NCBI GenBank assembly: GCA_904501775.1
Contig: CAJGCJ010000109.1
Location: 1-6,340, forward strand
Source of the DNA: an uncultured Bacteroidaceae bacterium
GTDB taxonomy: Bacteria; Bacteroidota; Bacteroidia; Bacteroidales; Bacteroidaceae
Length of the DNA stretch: 6,340 nt
Direction of reading: 5' to 3'
Shown: piece after piece, positions 1-5,233 of the stretch
Numbering within the stretch: position 1 is the stretch's first letter
How the letters are laid out: each line of letters opens with the position of its first letter
Notes under the pieces: model-generated
Databases searched by the model: none
Told to the model about the DNA's origin: nothing
The model's input: only the letters and a program-made list of their open reading frames with translations
Position numbers and translations under genes: made by a program

Positions 1-766
1 ACTCGCCAATCTCGCCACCGTGAGCCTTAGAGAAGGTGTAGGTCATACCACCGCAGAGGATGAGCTTGTCAACCTTACCGAGCAGGTTCTCGATGATACC
101 AATCTTTGAAGATACCTTTGAACCACCCATGATGGCTACGAAGGGACGCTTGATGTTTGACAATACGTTCTCAACAGCCTGAACCTCCTTCTGCATGAGA
201 TAACCGAGCATCTTGTGGTCGGCGTCAAAGTAGTCAGCGATAACAGCGGTAGAAGCGTGCTTGCGGTGAGCAGTACCAAAAGCGTCGTTGATGTAGCAGT
301 CAGCATATGATGCCAATGTCTTTGAGAACTCTTTCTGAGACTCTTTCATAGCCTTCTTTGCATCTGCATATGCGGGATCCTCCTTGTCGATACCAACGGG
401 CTTACCCTCCTCCTCGGGATAGTAACGGAGGTTCTCGAGCATAAGAACTTCACCTGCTTTCAATGCAGCAGCAGCCTCGGCAGCCTTAGCGCAATCGGGA
501 GCAAACTGAACAGCTACACCCAACTTCTCTGATACTGCGTCAACAATCTGGCTCAAAGAGTACTTGGCATTTACCTTGCCCTTGGGCTTACCCATGTGCG
601 ACATGATGATAAGTGCGCCACCATCGGCCAAAACCTTCTTCAATGTGGGGAGTGCACCGCGGATACGTGTGTCGTCGGTAATTTTACCCTCTTCGTTCAA
701 AGGCACGTTGAAATCTACACGAACGATAGCCTTTTTACCTGCAAACTTGAAATTGTCAATTGTCAT
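1..766 (-). CDS. pgk: Phosphoglycerate kinase, N-terminal part (cut by window start)
   Basis: Cytoplasmic glycolytic enzyme that transfers the acyl phosphate of 1,3-bisphosphoglycerate to ADP, giving 3-phosphoglycerate and ATP. Only the first 255 codons are present, of a family length near 400-420; the C-terminal nucleotide-binding half lies mostly outside. Seen: the substrate-binding VDFNVPL at residues 17-23 (D18, N20), arginine R36, the loop SHMGKPKG at 56-63, ENLR at 111-114, NDAFGTAHR at 160-168, and GGSKVSSKI at 214-222, which begins the linker and nucleotide domain. The loop has Lys60 where E. coli and human enzymes carry Arg (HLGR); to my knowledge Lys is normal in Bacteroidetes PGKs, so it is a lineage mark rather than a defect. 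The start ATG (complement of 764-766) gives the expected N-terminus MTIDNFKFAGKK and is preceded by an A/T-rich leader without a Shine-Dalgarno. It lies downstream of nth on the same strand, 204 bases away, and probably has its own promoter. Confidence 0.97.
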   Translation of the reverse strand, partial: MTIDNFKFAGKKAIVRVDFNVPLNEEGKITDDTRIRGALPTLKKVLADGGALIIMSHMGKPKGKVNAKYSLSQIVDAVSEKLGVAVQFAPDCAKAAEAAAALKAGEVLMLENLRYYPEEEGKPVGIDKEDPAYADAKKAMKESQKEFSKTLASYADCYINDAFGTAHRKHASTAVIADYFDADHKMLGYLMQKEVQAVENVLSNIKRPFVAIMGGSKVSSKIGIIENLLGKVDKLILCGGMTYTFSKAHGGEIGE

Positions 767-830
767 GGTTATTAAATTATTGAGTTAATAATGAATTTGT
801 CAAAGTTGTTTTAAGGCACACAACAATACG

Positions 831-846
831 GGCTGCTTCGACAGCC
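831..846 (-). other. Small GC-rich hairpin in the pgk leader
   Basis: A 5-bp inverted repeat (GGCTG at 831-835, CAGCC at 842-846) with a 6-base loop. On the minus strand it lies about 65 bases before the pgk ATG and downstream of the proposed promoter, so it would be in the 5' leader. No U-run follows it in the minus direction, so it is not a convincing terminator for nth. It might stabilise the transcript; no riboswitch class was recognised. Confidence 0.35.
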
Positions 847-871
847 TATATTTATGTTCCCTTACATTATG

Positions 872-879
872 CAAAAATA
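872..879 (-). promoter_or_regulatory. Probable pgk promoter, Bacteroidetes-type -7 box
   Basis: Read on the minus strand the bases are TATTTTTG, an exact match to the Bacteroidetes primary-sigma -7 consensus TAnnTTTG. No clean -33 TTTG was found at the expected spacing; the bases there are a GGTTTTTA run. The box sits 105 bases upstream of the pgk ATG, so the leader would be roughly 100 nt. The region is very A/T-rich, so a chance match is possible. Confidence 0.5.
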
Positions 880-970
880 ATATTTTTAAATAAATAAAAA
901 CCGTTTACTGCATTTATTTTTATTAAAATAATCAAGTTTCCCCCGTTTATGTGTGCTGTTGTGCAAAATA

Positions 971-1627
971 CTATATTTCTTTCTCTTTATGCCTGCCGAT
1001 ATACTCTTTGCACAGATGTGTCAGTCCGCAATTTCCGCATTCGGGCTGTCGTGCCTTGCACACATAGCGTCCGTGCAGAATGAGCCAATGATGAGCCTTG
1101 GGGACTATGTTTGAGGGGATATATTTCATCAGTTCCATTTCTACGCTGTACGGGGTGGTACAACGCTTGGGCACCAGTCCTATGCGGTGACTCACACGAA
1201 AGACATGTGTGTCTACAGCCATGGCGCTCTTGCCCCATACCACCGATTGTATGACATTGGCGGTCTTGCGTCCTACGCCGGGAAGTGTGACAAGCTCTTC
1301 GAGCGTGTCGGGTACTTCACCATTGAAATTCTCACACAGTTTCTGTGCCATTCCCACAAGATGCTTCGCCTTGTTGTTGGGATAAGATACGCTTTTTATA
1401 TAATTGTATACTTCGTCGGGGTGGGCCTGCGCCATCTCGTGTGCATCCGGGTAACGGCACATAAGATCGGGAGTAACCATGTTTACCCGTTTGTCGGTGC
1501 ATTGTGCCGATAGAATTACAGCCACCAACAACTCGAACGGGGTGTTGTAGCTCAGTTCTGTTTCGGCAACAGGCATCGCTTTCTCGAAGTATTCAATCAC
1601 CTCTTTATATAATTCGGCTTTTTTCAT
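971..1627 (-). CDS. nth: Endonuclease III (bifunctional DNA glycosylase / AP lyase)
   Basis: Base-excision repair enzyme that removes oxidised pyrimidines and cleaves the strand at the resulting abasic site. At 218 residues it has the family length (E. coli Nth is 211). Seen: SAQCTDKRVN at 40-49, the helix-hairpin-helix LPGVGRKTAN at 115-124 with catalytic Lys121, VDTHVFRVSHRIGL at 138-151 with catalytic Asp139, and a complete C-terminal [4Fe-4S] signature, Cys190-x6-Cys197-x2-Cys200-x5-Cys206. All key residues are present, so it should be active. The ATG at 1625-1627 gives the normal N-terminus for the family. It has a promoter-like sequence directly upstream and is insulated from the upstream gene by a terminator hairpin. 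No intrinsic terminator was recognised between it and pgk, so some read-through into pgk is possible. Confidence 0.97.
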   Translation of the reverse strand: MKKAELYKEVIEYFEKAMPVAETELSYNTPFELLVAVILSAQCTDKRVNMVTPDLMCRYPDAHEMAQAHPDEVYNYIKSVSYPNNKAKHLVGMAQKLCENFNGEVPDTLEELVTLPGVGRKTANVIQSVVWGKSAMAVDTHVFRVSHRIGLVPKRCTTPYSVEMELMKYIPSNIVPKAHHWLILHGRYVCKARQPECGNCGLTHLCKEYIGRHKEKEI

Positions 1628-1648
1628 TCGTCGGTTTGTATTGTTTTG

Positions 1649-1680
1649 CGAAGATAATTTATATGGCTCTATCGCACAAG
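1649..1680 (-). promoter_or_regulatory. Probable nth promoter (-33 / -7 pair)
   Basis: On the minus strand, CTTG (1677-1680) is followed after 20 bases by TATCTTCG (1649-1656). Each box differs at one base from the Bacteroidetes consensus TTTG / TAnnTTTG, and the spacing is in the expected range. The box ends 21 bases before the nth ATG, giving a short leader of about 15 nt. The same TATCTTCGCAAA string occurs upstream of the CBM9-like gene. Confidence 0.5.
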
Positions 1681-1749
1681 ATAAACAGGCTTTAATTGTT
1701 TGCCTTATTTATCTGTCGCAAAAAATCCCTTTCTGCTGCAATGGGTATG

Positions 1750-1779
1750 AAAGAGCCGCACCTTGTGATGCGGCTCTTT
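1750..1779 (-). terminator. Intrinsic terminator after the CBM9-like gene
   Basis: A perfect 11-bp inverted repeat (AAAGAGCCGCA at 1750-1760, TGCGGCTCTTT at 1769-1779) with an 8-base loop. In the minus direction it begins about 20 bases after the stop codon at 1799 and closes with the stem bases CUCUUU; the following U-run is short. It separates the CBM9-like gene from nth. Confidence 0.8.
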
Positions 1780-1798
1780 CCAATATGTCTGATAGGGT

Positions 1799-2446
1799 TT
1801 ATTCGAAGTCAAGTTCGCCGAAGAATTCGGGACGGTGGAAACTGGGCTCGGGCCACTCTATCGCATTCCACGAGATAAAATGCGGAGTGGGGAGGTTATC
1901 GCCGCATTTGTAGAAATTGGCGCGCATCTTCTTGCCGTTCCAACTTTCGACATTGCTGCGGAAGAGTGTTGATGCAGGGATAATCTCTATTATGCTCCAT
2001 CTGTTCTCGCCTTCACGCAATGTGAAGTTCTCGTATCCCAGTGAAGGAATGCGCTTTATCGTGCCAAGCACGTCGAGCGATGCGTCTTCCTTTGCCTCGC
2101 CTGCAGGATGCCAGCCCAAAAGCATTTTACCGATACATGTGCACTCGAAGTTGTAATAGTCCATATTGCCCTCGGGCGAAACGAAGAACTCTACACAGGG
2201 GTCGGTCCATATCCTGCCGAAATCCTCGGTAACAAGTGTGTGTATGTCATTCTCGGTGACATCGAACTTGATGTAGAGATTTTCTCCGTCATGGAAAAGT
2301 TTGAAACTTACTTTGGGTGTGTAAGGAAACTCTTTCTCCCAGTTGCAGCACTCTATTGCATTGGCTTCTATTGTCGAGAAAATCTTCTCCAGCTCTTCGG
2401 CACATTGACACTGCGGTACTATCTTCTTAACAGTTGTCTTTTTCAT
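1799..2446 (-). CDS. Carbohydrate-binding family 9-like (CBM9_2/DOMON-like) protein, cytoplasmic
   Basis: A single-domain protein of 215 residues that I recognise as the CBM9_2-type family common in Bacteroidetes. Seen: a beta-rich core including KVSFKLFHDGENLYIKFDV (45-63), WTDPCVEFFVSP (80-91), YYNFECTCIGKMLLGW (97-112), IKRIPSLG (130-137) and the C-terminal blocks WNGKKMRANFYKCGD (169-183) and FHRPEFFGELDFE (203-215). The family is named for similarity to xylanase carbohydrate-binding modules, but these stand-alone members have no proven substrate that I know of. There is no signal peptide or lipobox, so it should be cytoplasmic, unlike typical carbohydrate-binding modules on secreted enzymes. 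Eight cysteines are present (13, 15, 33, 34, 84, 102, 104, 181), four of them near the N-terminus. It lies downstream of glsA by 123 bases, with its own promoter-like box and a strong terminator, so it is probably a separate transcription unit. Family assignment is firm; function is unknown. Confidence 0.85.
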   Translation of the reverse strand: MKKTTVKKIVPQCQCAEELEKIFSTIEANAIECCNWEKEFPYTPKVSFKLFHDGENLYIKFDVTENDIHTLVTEDFGRIWTDPCVEFFVSPEGNMDYYNFECTCIGKMLLGWHPAGEAKEDASLDVLGTIKRIPSLGYENFTLREGENRWSIIEIIPASTLFRSNVESWNGKKMRANFYKCGDNLPTPHFISWNAIEWPEPSFHRPEFFGELDFE

Positions 2447-2488
2447 ATTCTGTATTATTTGAAATTATACTCATAAGGTACATCTTTG

Positions 2489-2496
2489 CGAAGATA
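2489..2496 (-). promoter_or_regulatory. Probable promoter -7 box of the CBM9-like gene
   Basis: On the minus strand this reads TATCTTCG, one base from the Bacteroidetes -7 consensus TAnnTTTG, and continues as CAAA exactly as in the nth promoter. It ends 42 bases before the ATG, predicting a leader near 35 nt. No clear -33 TTTG is present at the usual spacing. The box also forms an imperfect palindrome, ATCTTTGCGAAGAT on the plus strand. Confidence 0.4.
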
Positions 2497-2513
2497 GCAA
2501 ATTTTCTTAAAAC

Positions 2514-2529
2514 AATCGGTTCGCCGACT
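2514..2529 (-). terminator. Weak candidate terminator after glsA
   Basis: A short hairpin, AGTCGG-CGAA-CCGATT on the minus strand, with six pairs including one G-U, followed by GTTTTAAG. It begins about 40 bases after the glsA stop. The stem is short and the U-run interrupted, so termination here may be partial. It also falls where the -33 region of the next gene's promoter would be. Confidence 0.3.
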
Positions 2530-2569
2530 CTTTTTTGTCATTTATTGTCGAAATGCACAGTTTTATATA

Positions 2570-3559
2570 CTACGATGCGTTTACCGTGGCTGCACACTCC
2601 CTTATTTTTACCCTTTGGCTACTGTATATGTTTGTTTCCATCCTGTCGGTAATGTATCTGAGAGCCTTTTGTGCTTTTACCGAGTTGCCTGCTCCGTCAA
2701 GTGGCGGTGCAAAAGCTGCAATGCCCAATGTACCGGGCATTACACCCATTATTCCGCCGCCCACACCGCTTTTGGCCGGTAGTCCGGTGCTGAACATCCA
2801 GTCGCCGGTGTTCTCGTAAAATCCTACAGCAGCCATCATTGATACAATCTTGGGGCTGAGCGAAGAGTTGAAGACACGTTTTCCTGTGACAGGGTTCAAT
2901 CCGCCGTTCGCAATTGTTGCAGCACATACGGCAAGCTGTTTGGCAGTAACGCTAAGCGAGCATTGGCGTGTGTAAAGGTCGAGCGAAAGCTCAGGGTCGT
3001 CATATATGCGGTTGTAGCTCTTCAGCAGCCATGCTATTGCCCTGTTGTTGTGGTTGCTCACACTTTCGCTACGGTAGAGCTCCTTTATAAGTTCCGTTTC
3101 GCTGCCGCACAGCTCTTTGATGTTCTCGGTTATAGCCTGCCACTTCTGTGCGCTGTTGCCCACAGGCTGTACCATGCTCACTGCCGATATTGCACCGGCA
3201 TTGACAAGCGGTGTACTCGGATGGTTCTTTTCAAGCAATATTGCCATTATGGAGTTGAAAGGCATGCCCGTTGCATCGGCGCCAATCATGTGCATAATGG
3301 TCTCGGCACCATATTGTTTGAGAATAAGGATTGCAGTCATCACCTTCGACACCGATTCCACTCCGAAAGGATAGTCGCAATCGCCAACAGAGAGAATCTC
3401 GCCGTTCGGAAGGCATGCTGCAATGCCGAACAGTTTCCTGTCTATTCGTGACAGGTAGGGGATGTAATCGGCATTCTTGCCACCTGTGTCGTTCCTGAAT
3501 GTTTCGTATGCCTCTTTAAGAATATTCTGTAACTCCTGCTTTGTTATATCTGTCCTCAT
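2570..3559 (-). CDS. glsA: Glutaminase (serine-dependent beta-lactamase-fold family)
   Basis: Cytoplasmic enzyme hydrolysing L-glutamine to L-glutamate and ammonia. Seen: the catalytic Ser-x-x-Lys motif S69-V-S-K72 and the other residues expected for substrate binding in this family: N120 in PLVNAGAI (117-124), E165 in RSES, N172 in HNNR, Y196 in LDLYTRQCS (193-201), Y248 in GFYENTGDW (246-254) and V266 in KSGVGGG (263-269). Length is 329 residues against about 310 for E. coli YbaS/YneH; the extra length is mainly in the C-terminal tail. The ATG at 3557-3559 gives a standard N-terminus; the leader is A/T-rich without a Shine-Dalgarno. It follows gadB by 69 bases on the same strand, with a terminator hairpin in between and no recognisable promoter, so it may be expressed by read-through. 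With gadB it would supply glutamate for GABA formation; the ammonia it releases also binds protons. Confidence 0.95.
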   Translation of the reverse strand: MRTDITKQELQNILKEAYETFRNDTGGKNADYIPYLSRIDRKLFGIAACLPNGEILSVGDCDYPFGVESVSKVMTAILILKQYGAETIMHMIGADATGMPFNSIMAILLEKNHPSTPLVNAGAISAVSMVQPVGNSAQKWQAITENIKELCGSETELIKELYRSESVSNHNNRAIAWLLKSYNRIYDDPELSLDLYTRQCSLSVTAKQLAVCAATIANGGLNPVTGKRVFNSSLSPKIVSMMAAVGFYENTGDWMFSTGLPAKSGVGGGIMGVMPGTLGIAAFAPPLDGAGNSVKAQKALRYITDRMETNIYSSQRVKIRECAATVNAS

Positions 3560-3581
3560 ATTTATGAATGTTTAAGTTTAT

Positions 3582-3618
3582 AAAAAGATGGTGTGTCTGC
3601 TATTGCCAGACACACCAT
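3582..3618 (-). terminator. Strong intrinsic terminator between gadB and glsA
   Basis: A perfect 12-bp inverted repeat (ATGGTGTGTCTG at 3588-3599, CAGACACACCAT at 3607-3618) with a 7-base loop. In the minus direction it begins 10 bases after the gadB stop and is followed directly by CTTTTT (3582-3587), the layout of a Rho-independent terminator. The glsA ATG follows 22 bases after the U-run. Confidence 0.85.
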
Positions 3619-3628
3619 GATGCAGTTT

Positions 3629-5065
3629 TTATTTACCTTTACCTGTATGCGTGAATATAGTGCTCTTGACTTTCATCTTGTTGTCTGCTGCTATACGGGT
3701 GGGAGTGGGGTATTGCAACTTCTCAAGATCGGCAACTGCTGCAGCAATGTCGGTCAACAGTTGGTCGGCCATGTCACGGCTGAATCCTTGACGCACTACT
3801 ATACGCATCACAACGGTGCTCTCTATGTTCGCAGGCATGGTGTATGCAGGCACCATCCAGCCGTTCTGTTTCAACTTGTCCTGTAGGTCGTAGAGAGTCC
3901 ACTTGCAGTTCTTCGCATGTTCGGGCTTCATCTCCCAAATGAATAACGGGTTGTGGACTTCGGTACTGTAATTGCGGAAAGGCTGCATCTTGCCAATCTG
4001 GCTGTGAAGATATTTGGCAATCTCCATGCAACTGCTATGTATGGCCTTGTAGCCCTCGAATCCCAAACGTATGAACTGGTAATACTGTCCCAGAATCTGT
4101 GCGGCAGGACGCGAGAAATTAAGTCCAACCTGTGAAATCTCGGCACCAAGATAGTTTACGCTGAACGACATGGTGTCGGGCAGGTATTTCTTGTCTTTCC
4201 ACACAACCCATCCGAGACCCGGATATACAAGGCCATATTTATGTCCGCTTGTGCTGATTGACAACACCCATTTGAGTCGGAAATCCCATTTCTTTTCGGG
4301 GTATAGGAAAGGTAGGATAAAACCGCCCGACGCGGCATCAATATGTATAGGTATATCATATCCTGTCTTGCTGTTATATTTGTCGAGGGCTGCGTCCAAT
4401 GCTTCTACATCATCGTTCAGTCCTGTCCATGTGACACCTTGGATGGGTACTACACATATAGTGTTTTCGTCGCACATCGCAATTGCATCCTCGGGGCACA
4501 GCGAAAGCTTCTCGGTTGTGAGTGGCACTGTTCGCATCTCTATTTGCCATAGCTGCGCAAATTTCTCCCATACGACTTGATAGCCCGACGAAATTACAAA
4601 GTTGGGTTTGTCATAGGGTTTGCCCTCTTTTATGCGGCGGTTCTTCCAGCGTTGCCATGCCGCCACACCTCCCAGCATACAGGCTTCACTTGAGCCTATA
4701 CCCAGTGCTCCTGTCTTCCATTTGTTCTTTTCGGGGGTGTTCCACAGGTTTGCGATAATGTTTATACATTTTGCACACATTACTGCCACGCGCGGATATT
4801 CGGTCTCGTCGATGTAGTTGATGTCTATTGCATCGTTCATCAACTTGGTAGCATATTCGTCCATGTATGTAGTGACGAATGTTGCAAGGTTAAGACGCGG
4901 TTGTGTCTGGGCATAGGTCTCGTCCTGTACAATTCTATAGGCAATTTCAGCAGTTGTAGATTTTTCGGGTATCTTGTCTACGGGTGCCGATTGCAGCATC
5001 TCTTTTGAACCAAATACAGCGGTTGTTACTGTTGCCGATTCTCTCTCTTCTCTCTTTTTTTCCAT
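3629..5065 (-). CDS. gadB: Glutamate decarboxylase, PLP-dependent
   Basis: Cytoplasmic enzyme converting L-glutamate and a proton to GABA and CO2, the proton-consuming step of glutamate-dependent acid resistance. Seen: PRLNLATF at 56-63 with Thr62, the cofactor region GIGSSEACMLGG (122-133), HIDAASGGF at 241-249 with Asp243, and the pyridoxal-phosphate lysine Lys276 in STSGHKYG (271-278). Asp243 and Lys276 have the same numbers as in E. coli GadB. The C-terminus has FTHT (471-474); its His473 matches the E. coli penultimate His465, which caps the active site at neutral pH, so similar pH gating is likely. Here four residues, GKGK, follow this motif. Length is 478 against 466. The ATG at 5063-5065 gives a charged N-terminus followed by FGS, as in the family; its leader is A-rich. 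It is the first gene of a probable gadB-glsA unit, divergent from the MFS gene. No gadC antiporter adjoins it here. Confidence 0.97.
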   Translation of the reverse strand: MEKKREERESATVTTAVFGSKEMLQSAPVDKIPEKSTTAEIAYRIVQDETYAQTQPRLNLATFVTTYMDEYATKLMNDAIDINYIDETEYPRVAVMCAKCINIIANLWNTPEKNKWKTGALGIGSSEACMLGGVAAWQRWKNRRIKEGKPYDKPNFVISSGYQVVWEKFAQLWQIEMRTVPLTTEKLSLCPEDAIAMCDENTICVVPIQGVTWTGLNDDVEALDAALDKYNSKTGYDIPIHIDAASGGFILPFLYPEKKWDFRLKWVLSISTSGHKYGLVYPGLGWVVWKDKKYLPDTMSFSVNYLGAEISQVGLNFSRPAAQILGQYYQFIRLGFEGYKAIHSSCMEIAKYLHSQIGKMQPFRNYSTEVHNPLFIWEMKPEHAKNCKWTLYDLQDKLKQNGWMVPAYTMPANIESTVVMRIVVRQGFSRDMADQLLTDIAAAVADLEKLQYPTPTRIAADNKMKVKSTIFTHTGKGK

Positions 5066-5233
5066 ACTTTAATCTCTTTTTTGTTGTTATTGATGGGGTT
5101 TTACTTGTAATGGAACATATAGTTGTGGAACATGGTTCGAAACACAATGCATAATCGTTGTTAAATAATACTTCAGCATGCTGTACCGAACATTCCTTAT
5201 ATGTTGTTTGTTGTGAGGAAAAATGTAAATTAT
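5066..5233. promoter_or_regulatory. Divergent gadB / MFS control region
   Basis: These 168 bases separate the two divergent start codons and must hold both promoters, unless one gene is transcribed from further away. No good match to TAnnTTTG with a -33 partner was found in either direction; the nearest are TATATGTTCC on the minus strand and TATGTTGT on the plus strand. The region contains a direct repeat, a hairpin-forming inverted repeat and a 10-base palindrome (CAGCATGCTG, 5174-5183), compatible with control by a bound regulator. On the plus strand AGGA (5216-5219) lies 14 bases before the MFS start, a weak and rather distant ribosome-binding site. Confidence 0.55.
5111..5133. repeat. Direct repeat TGGAACAT, candidate operator
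   Basis: TGGAACAT occurs at 5111-5118 and again at 5126-5133, 15 bases start to start. The second copy is part of an imperfect hairpin at 5123-5147: TTGTG-GAAC, a three-base loop, then GTTC-GAAA-CACAA, with GAAA bulged. It lies 46-68 bases upstream of the gadB ATG and about 100 upstream of the MFS ATG, a place where a regulator could affect one or both promoters. No regulator gene is in the window. Confidence 0.35.

Noticed and set aside
56..63. Lys60 in the PGK substrate loop (residues 56-63; SHMGKPKG instead of HLGR) as a loss-of-function change
   Set aside because: As far as I know Lys is usual at this place in Bacteroidetes PGKs, and all other substrate residues visible are intact. Numbers here are protein residues; the codons lie near base 580-600.
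564..788. Plus-strand 74-codon open frame opposite the pgk start
   Set aside because: Lies antisense to the firmly identified pgk N-terminus, and its translation has no recognisable domain.
914..931. A/T-only inverted repeat TTATTTT/AAAATAA as an nth terminator
   Set aside because: The stem contains no G-C pairs and no U-run follows it in the minus direction; expected by chance in such A/T-rich sequence.
2963..3451. Plus-strand 162-codon open frame opposite glsA
   Set aside because: Antisense shadow of glsA; cysteine- and histidine-rich low-plausibility translation with no motif.
4170..4580. Plus-strand 136-codon open frame opposite gadB
   Set aside because: Antisense shadow of gadB, serine/histidine-rich translation, no motif and no leader of its own.
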